Source: Lysobacteraceae bacterium
GTDB lineage: Bacteria > Bdellovibrionota > UBA1018 > JAGTJX01
DNA length: 39,435 nt
Direction of reading: 5' to 3'
Assembly (NCBI GenBank): GCA_023657465.1
Contig: JAGTJX010000003.1
Span: forward strand, 1-39,435
Below are positions 32,160 to 39,435 of the stretch, piece by piece. Each line of letters begins with the position of its first letter. Positions within the stretch are counted from its first letter, which is position 1. Made by a program: the position numbers and the translations under genes. Below the pieces are notes generated by a model. That model saw nothing but the letters and a program-made list of their open reading frames with translations. It was not told where the DNA came from and ran no database searches.

Positions 32160-32540
32160 ATGGGAAAAAGTAATGCCGTAGGTTGGTTTGATGTTTATGT
32201 GAGCGATATGGGACGAGCAGTAGCTTTTTACGAGACTGTTTTAAAGGAAAAGCTTGTGAAAATTGATGATCCAACAGGTGAAACCCAGATGATGAGTTTT
32301 CCTGGTGTTATGACTTCATATGGAGCCGCTGGCGCTTTAGTGAAGTCAAATCACACTAAGCCTGGACCAGGAGGAACAATGATTTATTTTTCAGTTGAAG
32401 ATTGTGCTGTCGAAGAGTCTAGAGTTGTTGTTGCTGGAGGAAAAGTGATCCGCCCTAAATTTTCGATTGGTTCTTTTGGCTGGATAACTCTTTGCATAGA
32501 TTCAGAAGGCAATCTGATTGGTTTTAATTCTGTAAATTAA
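32160..32540 (+). CDS. VOC-family protein (glyoxalase-like)
   Basis: This 126-residue protein opens with GWFDVYVSDMGRAVAFYETV, the first VOC module, and has the second module in GGTMIYFSVEDCAVEESRVV. It closes with FGWITLCIDSEGNLIGF. The pattern D-x-x-R-A-x-x-F-Y-x-x-V and the I-x-D-x-x-G-N-x-I-G-F end are those of PhnB/bleomycin-resistance-like proteins. GGGAG lies 6 nt before the ATG. It sits 68 bp after the AraC gene on the same strand. It is not a close copy of the VOC gene at 21248. Confidence 0.92.
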   Translation: MGKSNAVGWFDVYVSDMGRAVAFYETVLKEKLVKIDDPTGETQMMSFPGVMTSYGAAGALVKSNHTKPGPGGTMIYFSVEDCAVEESRVVVAGGKVIRPKFSIGSFGWITLCIDSEGNLIGFNSVN

Positions 32541-32560
32541 TTCTGTAAAATAGAGAAAAA

Positions 32561-33022
32561 ATGATTAAATTTAGTGAAACAAAATCTAATCTCACACTAG
32601 ACAGCTTCACGATGGGTCATTTTTTTGAGGAATTATCCCTTAATGATAGTTTTTATCTTAAAAGATTTTTTCGGGGGCTGTCTATTTATGTTCACGGCAA
32701 AGCAGTAGCCTATTTATCTAATCGTCCAGGCGATAAGTCTTTTCGAGGAAAAAGTTATCGGAGGGAAATTTGGAACGGATGTTTGATTCCAACAGATCGT
32801 CAATACCATCCTGAACTATTAAAATTAATTAAAGGTACAGTTGTTCATCCAATTATCCGGAAATGGCTATATCTTCCTCATCAGTCGGAACATTTTGAGG
32901 AATCCATTCTTCAGATAGTGGAGCTGATAAAAAATAAGAGTGTATTTGTTGGAATTGAGCCGACCATAAAACTGAAAATGGAAAGTGCGAAAAAGAAATC
33001 TCGAAAGAACATGAAAAAGTAA
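32561..33022 (+). CDS. hypothetical cytoplasmic protein downstream of the VOC gene
   Basis: This 153-residue protein has no signal peptide. The N-terminal half contains LYxxRFF-like and GKAVAYLSNRPGDKSFRGKS segments that could form a sheet. The C-terminal half is helical with a basic tail (MESAKKKSRKNMKK). The arrangement of a short sheet and a helix recalls small TfoX/MmcQ-like proteins, but I cannot confirm this. It lies 20 bp after the VOC gene and is likely co-transcribed. Confidence 0.6.
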   Translation: MIKFSETKSNLTLDSFTMGHFFEELSLNDSFYLKRFFRGLSIYVHGKAVAYLSNRPGDKSFRGKSYRREIWNGCLIPTDRQYHPELLKLIKGTVVHPIIRKWLYLPHQSEHFEESILQIVELIKNKSVFVGIEPTIKLKMESAKKKSRKNMKK

Positions 33023-33140
33023 TAATATTTTTAAGAGTTCTGAAGAGTTGGTTTATTCAAGCTAGAATATTGCATCAATGGTTACGGCCGCTGCGGCGGG
33101 GCTATGCTCAGTCACAGTTGTAATCTTAACAAAAAACTGC

Positions 33141-33146
33141 TACTCT
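33141..33146 (+). promoter_or_regulatory. -10-like TACTCT before the DoxX start
   Basis: TACTCT ends 6 nt before ATG 33153 and supports this start over the ATG at 33078, which would add a 25-residue unrelated segment. Confidence 0.35.
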
Positions 33147-33152
33147 AGAGGA

Positions 33153-33545
33153 ATGAAAAACTTCATTTTTAATCAGGATGTTGGCTTACTCGTATTTCGT
33201 CTCGCTATTGGGATCACTATGGCGTTTAGCCATGGATTAGGGAAGATGCCTCCCAGTGAACAGCTCATTACGGGTGTGACAGCGATGGGATTCCCTGTGC
33301 CAGTCGCATTTGCATGGGCAGCGGCTCTGAGCGAGTTCCTGGGAGGACTTTTGATTGCAGGTGGACTCTTCACTCGTTATGCAGCGGCTTTTCTGGGCTT
33401 CACCATGTTTATCGCTTTTTTCAAAGTGCATGCAGCTGATCCCTTCCATGTGAAAGAAATGGCATTTTTGTACTTGGCGAGCTGCGCACTCTTGTTGTTT
33501 TCAGGAGCAGGAAAACTATCAGTCGATCAACTCATGAAGAAGTAG
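33153..33545 (+). CDS. DoxX-family membrane protein
   Basis: With the start at 33153 the protein has 130 residues and four transmembrane helices. The first reads VGLLVFRLAIGITMAFSHGL followed by GKMP, the DoxX signature. The second contains FAWAAALSEFLGGLLIAGGL with FTRYAA, the family's conserved E-x-x-G-G...G-x-x-T-R pattern. FIAFFKVHAADPF and AFLYLASCALLLFSGAGKLS complete the bundle. DoxX/YphA proteins are inner-membrane components linked to redox and sulphur metabolism. The longer frame from 33078 adds residues unlike the family. Confidence 0.92.
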   Translation: MKNFIFNQDVGLLVFRLAIGITMAFSHGLGKMPPSEQLITGVTAMGFPVPVAFAWAAALSEFLGGLLIAGGLFTRYAAAFLGFTMFIAFFKVHAADPFHVKEMAFLYLASCALLLFSGAGKLSVDQLMKK

Positions 33546-33582
33546 GTTGAGTCAATCCAGCCTCTGCTACTTGGCTTCGCTC

Positions 33583-33744
33583 ACCAAATCGATTGCATGG
33601 ATTCCGGAGAGATTTTTTAAGTTTCATAATGAAATGTTAGAAAAAGCTCAGGCCAAAGAGATGATTGACTAAGGCTTTGTGGGTGTAAATCACAAGCATG
33701 TGTTTTACGCGCAGTGCTCACTTTTTAAGACTAAAAGATCTTAG
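33583..33744 (+). pseudogene. gene remnant with an in-frame TAA
   Basis: After the DoxX gene a frame reads TKSIAWIPERFFKFHNEMLE and continues to AKEMID, stops at TAA 33670-33672, then continues in the same frame as GFVGVNHKHVFYAQCSLFK to TAG 33742-33744. Both halves look like one native protein tail. No start codon or ribosome-binding site is seen, so only the 3' end of a lost gene remains. The family is unknown. Confidence 0.4.
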
Positions 33745-33747
33745 TAC

Positions 33748-34647
33748 TTAAAAACTCAAACGAACCGCAAAAGCAGCGCCATCGACGGATTGACCACTTC
33801 TGGTTGCCACCGGGGTAATACCAAAATTTAACGAATTGCTACTGACTCGCGACTTCAGTGTGTGATATCGATTATTTAATGTCGGCGGAGTAGCCCAGAC
33901 ATCGATAATTTCATACACTCGAGAACCAACAAATAAAAAGAATCCGGCAACTGCAAGCCCGCCTCCAGAGCATTGAAGCGATTTACTCCCCGATACCCCT
34001 AAAGTATTTAGGCATTTCTCAGTCCCCGGTGTCATCATTCCGATGGATCCAATCTCTCCCAAGTATCTACCCTGAATTGCCTGCCCTATTCACAGGCCCG
34101 CGACGGTACCGACTACGCCTCAATCTACGACTTTATCACTAGAGTTTTTATTGATGGCTGCAAGGCGTTGGTCTAATACTTGGTACTGACCAAGGTGAGA
34201 GTTTTAACTTTCATCACCGCACTTTTTATCGCCTTTAAAGAAATTTGAACAAACGTATTCTATGTATTCTCTATGTTTTTTCATTTCCGCAATGATTTGA
34301 GCTTTGTCTTTTTCATATACAAGTGCGTCTTCAATAATTTTTTGTTCTGTTGTATTTTTAGTAAGAAATTTTGAGTTACTGGGAGTTCTTAAAAATGCTC
34401 TCACTGCAGTCATTGGAATTCTAAGAGTCAGAGACCCACAGGTTCTAAAAGGAACCTCACCTTTAGGACACAAGCGCCAATGCAGGGCTCCGTTCTCTTC
34501 ATAAAAATATGAAATCTTATTGACTCCGAAATTAGCGTAATCTCCTTCGACTTTAAATTGATCTGTAGCCGTATCGATCACTTCTTCTGCTTGACTGAAT
34601 GAACCCGATATACCCAAGAATACAACTGAGACTTAAAAAGTTTTCAT
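33748..34647 (-). pseudogene. 300-codon exported-protein gene with four in-frame stops and no frameshift
   Basis: GAGGA lies 5 nt before ATG 34647, which opens MKTF-stop-VSVVFLGISGSFSQAEE, a signal peptide broken by TAA at codon 5. The frame then runs 137 codons to TAA 34206-34204, through LGQYQVLDQRLAAINK to TGA 34122-34120, and through GVVGTVAGL to TGA 34092-34090. It ends with IGQAIQGRYLGEIGSIG and the membrane segment AVAGFFLFVGSRVYEIIDVW, finishing VDGAAFAVRLSF. The glycine-zipper plus QAIQGRY, and the later GSRVYEIIDVWA, fit a secreted or envelope family I associate with Bdellovibrio. No indel is needed over 900 bp. It is dead unless stops are read through. Confidence 0.75.
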
Positions 34648-34731
34648 ATATTCCTCGTTAATCCTTTACTCACTACTTATCGAAATGAACTTTGAATACT
34701 TGAGTAGATTGCTGTGAATTGTGCTTAGTTT

Positions 34732-35544
34732 TCACACCCTAAAAAAATCAATGCAGAACGAATGCAGTTCTTCTTCCTTGGAATCTCGGATGAGGTTTTT
34801 TGCATTCTCGATTGCTTTGACGAGTACGGATTTGATCTGTGTGACGTCTTCGCAAGAAATACTCACTACAGACGAGTAGTGGAGAGAATCTAGGAAGTCC
34901 TCTCGCTCGAGAGACTGAATGGCTTGCAATCTCCAATTGATGTGGTGCTTAGTAATCATCGCAGAATCATTGCCTAGATGAATGCGAGTCGTGCCCACGA
35001 TGTATTTTCCGTTCTTCAGTTCTGCTAATCCCAAGTTCATCATGAATTCCAGAATCTCGGTCACGCGTTTCAATGAGAGTTTCAGGTGACGAGCGATTTT
35101 CTCTTTGGTTTGGAATTCTGGAATCGTGAGTAAGATGTGGACCGCAACGTAGTGCCACGAACTATAGAATATGACTTGGTCTTCACGAGAGAGTTCAGAC
35201 TTCACACCCAAGCGATCTTTAAGGACTAATCGTTTTGCGCGTGCTTTTTCGATTTGTGTTTTCAGGCGTGCGCGTAGCTTCGGTGTTCCTGCACGCTGGA
35301 GTTGTACGAGGAGTAGGAAGTAATCCGCTTGCTCGGTCGAGTGTCCTAGGAGTTCGTTTAGTCCCTCTGCTTGTTCGAAGCTCAAGTTAGATATGCCCTT
35401 CAGTACTTGGGAGACGTGGGAGACGGGACTGTGAATCGTCTCTGCGATTGAGACGCGTAATCCGCGGCCTTTATTGGGACGGGATGCGATCCAGGCCAAT
35501 AAATACTCGCGATAATCCGAATAATCGAAAATTTCTTTGTCCAT
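34732..35544 (-). CDS. TIGR02147-family transcriptional regulator
   Basis: The 270-residue protein opens with IFDYSDYREYLLAWIASRPN and the HTH region SIAETIHSPVSHVSQVLKGI, the hallmark of the TIGR02147/DUF4423 family. That family is found mainly in Fibrobacter and Bdellovibrio-type bacteria, often in many copies. A second winged helix follows near residues 145-195 (KEKIARHLKLSLKRVTEILE), then the family tail, where FLDSLHYSSVVSISCEDVTQ is typical. It is divergent from the exported protein gene at 35689 and probably regulates it. Two CGTCAAATTT repeats 30 bp apart lie in the shared intergenic region. Confidence 0.9.
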   Translation of the reverse strand: MDKEIFDYSDYREYLLAWIASRPNKGRGLRVSIAETIHSPVSHVSQVLKGISNLSFEQAEGLNELLGHSTEQADYFLLLVQLQRAGTPKLRARLKTQIEKARAKRLVLKDRLGVKSELSREDQVIFYSSWHYVAVHILLTIPEFQTKEKIARHLKLSLKRVTEILEFMMNLGLAELKNGKYIVGTTRIHLGNDSAMITKHHINWRLQAIQSLEREDFLDSLHYSSVVSISCEDVTQIKSVLVKAIENAKNLIRDSKEEELHSFCIDFFRV

Positions 35545-35560
35545 AATTACAAGTATTTAT

Positions 35561-35600
35561 CGTCAAATTTCATAATAAATTAACTAAATACGTCAAATTT
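35561..35600. promoter_or_regulatory. direct repeat CGTCAAATTT, 30-bp period, in the divergent promoter region
   Basis: Identical 10-mers at 35561-35570 and 35591-35600 lie between the TIGR02147 regulator and the exported-protein gene. Three helical turns separate them. Read on the minus strand each begins AAATTTGACG, and the distal TTGACG is spaced 16-17 nt from a TATGAA hexamer, so promoter and operator roles may overlap. Confidence 0.5.
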
Positions 35601-35688
35601 AATTAATTTAATCTATTACGATGCATAAAGGTCAGATATTTGAATGACATATCGCAATCACGACGATATAAACCGGAGGTAAATATTT

Positions 35689-36834
35689 ATGAAAGTAAGT
35701 TACGTTTTAAGCATGTTTTTATCGATGTCTCTCTTTTTAGGTGTACAGGCCTGGAGTGGTGGAGACCATAGCGGTGGTGGTACTGCGGTGGTTTGCAGAA
35801 ACGCAGATCACACGATTAGGTCCGCTCAGCTAGTAGATACTTATGAGTCTCTCGATGCTTTAGGACTAGAGTTTTGGGAGTTCAAGCAACCTGGTACAGG
35901 TATGCCGCGGATCGAAAAGACAGGCGATGCTGTGAAGGACGAAGCTCTACTGGATCAGGAATATAATCTCATCTTGAATCAAAAGTTTTTGGATCTTCCT
36001 TATAATGCGAGTTTGAAGATCCTACTCATGCACAACATGAAATTTGTTCGCAATCAGATCAATTTTTCTTACACAAAGGCGAAGGAGAAATTTCCAGGAA
36101 CGTACATTGTCGCCCCTGCTGATTTAGGTGGCGGTCGAGTAGTGCATATTCCTTATGGTTGCCAGCCAGAATTTGCAGCCTTCTACAGAAGCAAAAAATC
36201 TGGATTTAATGACACTCTCGAAGTGAATCCAGATATTTGGGATGCATTTAGTATCACTGACCGAGTTGCTCTGATCGTGCATGAATCAATCGGTCCGCTG
36301 AGACGTATGTTCTATAGTGATAAAACTACTGAGCTCACTCGCGATCATACTGCGAGACTCGTGATCTTAGCCCATGATCGCACAAGCGTGTATTCCTATT
36401 GGTCGATGACTGTAGACATGGATGATTATCGCAGAATCGTTCCATCTAGAGAGATGAATCATAACAATACTTATGTTCGTCTGAGTATGATCGAGGGGCG
36501 TAAGGCTGCAGTTTTCTTTAAGCTCTATGATGAGAAAGGCAATTCCATTAAAAATAAAAACATTAAAGTAAAAGCGGGAAAATCTACTGGGATCTTTGCA
36601 CTAAGTCCTCGTTCTGAATGGAGCTCCATGGAGATCAAAGTGTTTGGAGCCAAGGGGAATCGTGAAGATGATCGCCTTGAGGCTAAGATCCAGCTCGAAG
36701 TTCTCTCTCAGTCAGGAGAACTCATGACACAAGGAATTCTCGGAACTAAAAGCCGAGTTAGAATGCAATCTGCAAGTGTTAATGATTTGAATGGTGACCC
36801 AGTCACAAAACCTTTCTCTTCAGTAAAATTTTAA
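35689..36834 (+). CDS. exported protein of unknown function, likely target of the TIGR02147 regulator
   Basis: A strong GGAGG precedes the ATG by 9 nt. The signal peptide (MKVSYVLSMFLSMSLFLGVQ) is followed by a Gly-rich, Cys-containing start (GGDHSGGGTAVVCRNADHTI) and QLVDTYE. This resembles the GGG-x-x-V-V-C...L-D-x-Y-E beginning of exported proteins common in Bdellovibrionota. The segment DRVALIVHESIGPLRR has a His-Glu pair like the HEL/HEx helix of those proteins. A C-terminal domain (residues about 240-370) is beta-rich. It acts outside the cytoplasm; the function is unknown. It ends at a hairpin terminator shared with convergent tyrS. Confidence 0.8.
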   Translation: MKVSYVLSMFLSMSLFLGVQAWSGGDHSGGGTAVVCRNADHTIRSAQLVDTYESLDALGLEFWEFKQPGTGMPRIEKTGDAVKDEALLDQEYNLILNQKFLDLPYNASLKILLMHNMKFVRNQINFSYTKAKEKFPGTYIVAPADLGGGRVVHIPYGCQPEFAAFYRSKKSGFNDTLEVNPDIWDAFSITDRVALIVHESIGPLRRMFYSDKTTELTRDHTARLVILAHDRTSVYSYWSMTVDMDDYRRIVPSREMNHNNTYVRLSMIEGRKAAVFFKLYDEKGNSIKNKNIKVKAGKSTGIFALSPRSEWSSMEIKVFGAKGNREDDRLEAKIQLEVLSQSGELMTQGILGTKSRVRMQSASVNDLNGDPVTKPFSSVKF

Positions 36835-36861
36835 ATAAATAATTCAATTACAGATGATCTG

Positions 36862-36890
36862 CGCTCGGATCGAGCGTGGGTCTTTTTTTT
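36862..36890 (+). terminator. hairpin followed by a T run after the exported-protein gene
   Basis: CGCTCG and CGAGCG (36862-36876) form a 6-bp stem with a GAT loop. After GTGGGTC, a run of about nine T follows. It ends the gene at 35689; the tyrS stop codon begins right after it on the other strand. Confidence 0.6.
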
Positions 36891-38182
36891 TAATTTTTGA
36901 TTTTAATCACGTGGTAGTTCTTCTTGCCCTTACGGAGCACGATGAACTTGCCGTGGAGTGCGTTTGCTGGGCCAAGCTGATAAGCAAGATCCGAGATCTT
37001 CTCACCATTCACAGAAATGCCGCCACCTTCGAGATCCTTCTTGGCGTTGCCTCTGGAAGTGGCGAGCTTGGTCTCAACGAGTGCATCGATGAGAGCGAGA
37101 TTGGCGAGAGACGATCCTGTGAGCTCTGTAGTCGGAGCCTCTCGGAACACATCAGCGAGTGACTGAGCATCGAGCTTGGAGATGTCACCAGAGAAGAGTG
37201 CTGCCGATGCTTCTATGACCTTAGCGAGTTCTGCTGCGCCATGAACAATTTCTGTCACTGAGGATGCAAGCGCCTTCTGAGCGCGTCTCTCATGAGGTGC
37301 GGACTTCGTCGCTTCTTCTAGTGCGCGGATCTCATCGTGCGAGAGGAAGGTGAAGTACTTCACCCAAGCCATCACGTCTGCGTCTGATGTTTGAAGAAGA
37401 TACTGATAGAGTTGGTAAGGAGAAGTTTTCTCAGCAGAGAGCCAAATTGTTCCAGCTTCTGTTTTCCCGAACTTAGTTCCGTCTGCTTTCATCACGAGTG
37501 GGAAGGTGAGGCCGAAAACCTTCGGAGCTTCCTTGCCTTCAGAGGCCGCAATCCTGCGTATGAGTTCTGTGCCTGCAGTGATGTTGCCCCACTGATCAGA
37601 GCCGCCTACTTGAAGTGCGCAGGAGTTGTGCTTATTCAAATAATAAAAGTCATATGCTTGTAAGAGCATGTAAGAAAATTCTGTGTAGGAGATCCCTTGA
37701 TCGCGATCTTCTAAGCGTAACTTCACTGAGTCCTTGCCTAGCATGACGTTCACGCTGAAGTGTTTGCCCACATCACGGAGGAATCCTAAGAATGAGAATG
37801 ACTTCATCCAATCAGCGTTGTTTGCGACCTTGGCTGGAGTCTTGCCTTGAGGAGCTAAGACTTTCTCAATGACCTTGCGGATGCCTGCGAGATTTTTTGC
37901 AATTTGAGTTTCGTCCTGAAGATTTCTCTCTGCTGACTTCCCACTCGGATCGCCGACCATACCTGTAGCACCACCGACAACAGCGATGGGTGAGTGACCT
38001 GCGAGTTGAAAACGTTTCAGTACGAGAAGTGGAAGGAGTGAGCCCAAGTGAAGTGAATCTGCAGTCGGATCGAATCCCGCATAGAGTGTGATGGGAGAGC
38101 CATTGATGGCCTTCTCAACGAGGGGATCAGTCGTCTGGTGTACAAGTCCGCGGAAGGATAAGTCTTGGAAGAGGTCACTCAT
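36890..38182 (-). CDS. tyrS: tyrosyl-tRNA synthetase
   Basis: The start at 38182 gives MSDLFQDLSFRGLVHQTTDP, the normal TyrRS opening; the frame extends 55 codons upstream without family similarity. Class I features are the tyrosine pocket ITLYAGFDPTADSLHLGSLL with the HIGH-equivalent HLGS, the ligand-recognition segment FSYMLLQAYDFYYLN, QVGGSDQWGNITAG, and the KMSKS-equivalent MKADGTKFGKTEAGTIWLSA. The C-terminal S4 domain reads NAKKDLEGGGISVNGEKIS. The length of 430 matches the E. coli type (424). It charges tRNA-Tyr and is monocistronic, divergent from pstS with 93 bp between start codons. Confidence 0.97.
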   Translation of the reverse strand: MSDLFQDLSFRGLVHQTTDPLVEKAINGSPITLYAGFDPTADSLHLGSLLPLLVLKRFQLAGHSPIAVVGGATGMVGDPSGKSAERNLQDETQIAKNLAGIRKVIEKVLAPQGKTPAKVANNADWMKSFSFLGFLRDVGKHFSVNVMLGKDSVKLRLEDRDQGISYTEFSYMLLQAYDFYYLNKHNSCALQVGGSDQWGNITAGTELIRRIAASEGKEAPKVFGLTFPLVMKADGTKFGKTEAGTIWLSAEKTSPYQLYQYLLQTSDADVMAWVKYFTFLSHDEIRALEEATKSAPHERRAQKALASSVTEIVHGAAELAKVIEASAALFSGDISKLDAQSLADVFREAPTTELTGSSLANLALIDALVETKLATSRGNAKKDLEGGGISVNGEKISDLAYQLGPANALHGKFIVLRKGKKNYHVIKIKN

Positions 38183-38261
38183 TTGACTAGGAGCGTATCG
38201 TAAAGCTTGCTCAAGTTCAAATCTTAACCGTTTCCTGACAAAAGGATCGGCCGTCAAAAAG

Positions 38262-38267
38262 TAAGAT
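38262..38267 (+). promoter_or_regulatory. -10-like TAAGAT before pstS
   Basis: TAAGAT ends 8 nt before ATG 38276 and no Shine-Dalgarno is present. No convincing Pho box is visible in the 93-bp gap between tyrS and pstS. Confidence 0.35.
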
Positions 38268-38275
38268 GAACCTAA

Positions 38276-39331
38276 ATGAAGCACCGAGTTGTTACGCTCA
38301 TTCGCATTGTCATTAATTATTTGTTCGCAGTGGGGCTTGTCGCTCACGCGAATGCCGATTCAGGTCTCAGGATGCACGGTGCGGGTTCTACGTTTGTGTA
38401 TCCACTCTTCTCGAAGTGGTTCTCGGTCTATCAGAAGGAGCGCGATCAGACGTTGATCAATTATCAATCCATCGGAAGTGGTGGTGGGATTAGGCAGCTC
38501 ATCGATGGGACAGTGGACTTCGGTGCGACAGATATTCCCATGAATGAAGAGCAGCTGAAGAAGGCCTCACGCGAGGTCTATCACTTCCCCGTCACGATGG
38601 GTGCAGTGGTCGTGACCTACAGTGTGGCAGAGTTGACGAGCGAGCTGCGACTGACTCCGCAAGTGATCGCAGATATTTTCTTAGGTAAGATTGTGAAATG
38701 GAATGCGCCAGAGATCGTGGCACTCAATCCTGGTCTAGCTTTACCCGCGCGCTACATCACAGTCGTGCATAGATCTGATGGGAGCGGCACGACTGCTGTG
38801 TTTGCGGAGTTTCTATCCAAGACGAATCCCGAGTGGAAAGAGAAAGTAGGAACAGGGACAGCACTTCAATGGCCAACAGGACTTGGTGGCAAAGGCAACG
38901 AAGGTGTCACAGGACTCATTAAGTCACTGAAGGACACGATTGGCTACGTCGAACTCACCTTCGCACTCTCGCAGAAGCTTCCCGTCGCTCTCGTTAAGAA
39001 TCCTGAAGGTGAGTGGATCAAGCCTAGTCTCGAATCAGTATTGGTAGCTGCTGCCAACATGTTGCGCACAATCCCAGATGACTTCAGATTCACGATCACA
39101 GCAGCGCAAGGCTCAGGTTCTTATCCGATATCAGGTATGAGTTTCTATCTGCTGGATTCAAGATTGAAGCGCGAAAAGTTAGAGAAGTGGAATGAGTCGT
39201 TGAAACTTCTCAGATGGATGCTGGGCGCAGGTCAGGAATACTCTCAAGCGCTTCACTACGCGAGGATTCCTAAACCTCTTAGCGAGAAGATGCTCCGAAG
39301 ACTGACTGATCTTGAGAAGGTGAGAAAGTGA
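38276..39331 (+). CDS. pstS: periplasmic phosphate-binding protein PstS
   Basis: The 351-residue product has a signal peptide (to about residue 28, ending AHANADS). The phosphate-cleft motifs follow: LRMHGAGSTFVYPLFSKW, INYQSIGSGGGIRQLIDG, VDFGATDIPM and VVHRSDGSGTTAVFAEFLSK. GKGNEGVTGLIKSLKDTIGY is the typical hinge region. It delivers phosphate to the PstCAB transporter. It overlaps the next gene by 4 bp (GTGA), so it is the first gene of a pst operon. The length is that of standard PstS, and no residue of the binding loops appears missing. Confidence 0.96.
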   Translation: MKHRVVTLIRIVINYLFAVGLVAHANADSGLRMHGAGSTFVYPLFSKWFSVYQKERDQTLINYQSIGSGGGIRQLIDGTVDFGATDIPMNEEQLKKASREVYHFPVTMGAVVVTYSVAELTSELRLTPQVIADIFLGKIVKWNAPEIVALNPGLALPARYITVVHRSDGSGTTAVFAEFLSKTNPEWKEKVGTGTALQWPTGLGGKGNEGVTGLIKSLKDTIGYVELTFALSQKLPVALVKNPEGEWIKPSLESVLVAAANMLRTIPDDFRFTITAAQGSGSYPISGMSFYLLDSRLKREKLEKWNESLKLLRWMLGAGQEYSQALHYARIPKPLSEKMLRRLTDLEKVRK

Positions 39332-39435
39332 AACACCGTCAGGATATTTTATTTAAAAATAGTTTAGGTTTGCTCTCTTGGGCTTTCATCGCTGTGCTCG
39401 TTGCGATGATCCTCTCTCTCCTGCATATGTCAGGA
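39328..39435 (+). CDS. pstC: PstC, phosphate ABC transporter permease (5' end only)
   Basis: A GTG start overlaps the pstS stop by 4 bp. The 36 visible codons read VKHRQDILFKNSLGLLSWAF and then a hydrophobic helix (IAVLVAMILSLLHMSG), the first membrane span expected of PstC or PstA. The order pstS-pstC is usual, and PstC is favoured for that reason. The rest lies outside the window. Confidence 0.7.
   Translation, partial: MKHRQDILFKNSLGLLSWAFIAVLVAMILSLLHMSG

Noticed and set aside
34090-34122. Recoding of TGA as glycine (as in some candidate-phyla bacteria)
   Set aside because: Both TGA codons stand where glycine-like positions are expected. However, intact genes in the window end in TGA (for example 24571-25320 and pstS), and the same gene also has two TAA stops. 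A changed code does not explain it.
38183-38347. N-terminal extension of TyrRS
   Set aside because: The 55 extra residues do not resemble TyrRS and overlap the divergent pstS start and promoter; the family-typical start is at 38182.

Overview
The window looks like chromosome of a bacterium of the Bdellovibrionota (Bdellovibrio-like). The main reasons are an intact TIGR02147-family regulator (34732-35544), a broken gene with the GTVAGxxIGQAIQGRY glycine-zipper segment I associate with secreted Bdellovibrio proteins, and many orphan exported proteins with short signal peptides. Placement is by recognition only; no search was run. About 13 chromosomal genes lack a Shine-Dalgarno and instead carry a TAnnnT hexamer 4-9 nt before the start codon, which suggests widespread leaderless transcription. 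Mobile and accessory genes carry ordinary Shine-Dalgarno sequences.

Layout. 1-8.3 kb: the end of a membrane glycosyltransferase-like protein, exported orphans, a GNAT enzyme, a small membrane protein, an AarF/COQ8-type kinase, a frameshifted small exported gene and a VWA lipoprotein. 8.3-10.7 kb: a DNA-damage module, umuDC divergent from an SRAP (YedK/HMCES) gene, with a GTTC-N7-GTTC LexA-like box before umuD. 10.7-16.5 kb: a DUF457-type membrane hydrolase, a TIKI/ChaN-like protein, a decayed MgtC/DUF4010 gene and a methyltransferase. 16.5-19.4 kb is a graveyard: an RHH antitoxin beside a Fic/Doc toxin that has lost its catalytic core, a second methyltransferase, a higBA locus broken by an IS3 end, and a truncated ISL3 copy with an 8-bp minisatellite.

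19.4-29.0 kb behaves like a genomic island ending at a tRNA-Leu(TAA) 3' end. It has a frameshifted tyrosine integrase, an excisionase-like protein, a cluster of TCCAGGA/TCCTGGA repeats, a VOC protein, a large nested inverted repeat, and a winged-helix plus nucleotidyltransferase pair (likely toxin-antitoxin). It also has two regulator-like genes converging on an acyltransferase-desaturase operon, an XRE regulator and a complete ISL3 element. Its two ends share a direct repeat about 9.7 kb apart that includes the ISL3 end.

29.0-39.4 kb is mostly housekeeping: metF, an alpha/beta hydrolase, an AraC regulator with VOC protein and an orphan, DoxX, a 300-codon gene with four in-frame stops and no frameshift, a TIGR02147 regulator divergent from an exported protein, tyrS, pstS and the start of pstC.

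The best candidates for undescribed biology are the acyltransferase/desaturase/regulator cargo, the wHTH-nucleotidyltransferase pair, the 175-bp nested inverted repeat, the repeat cluster next to the integrase, and the leaderless gene-start architecture.
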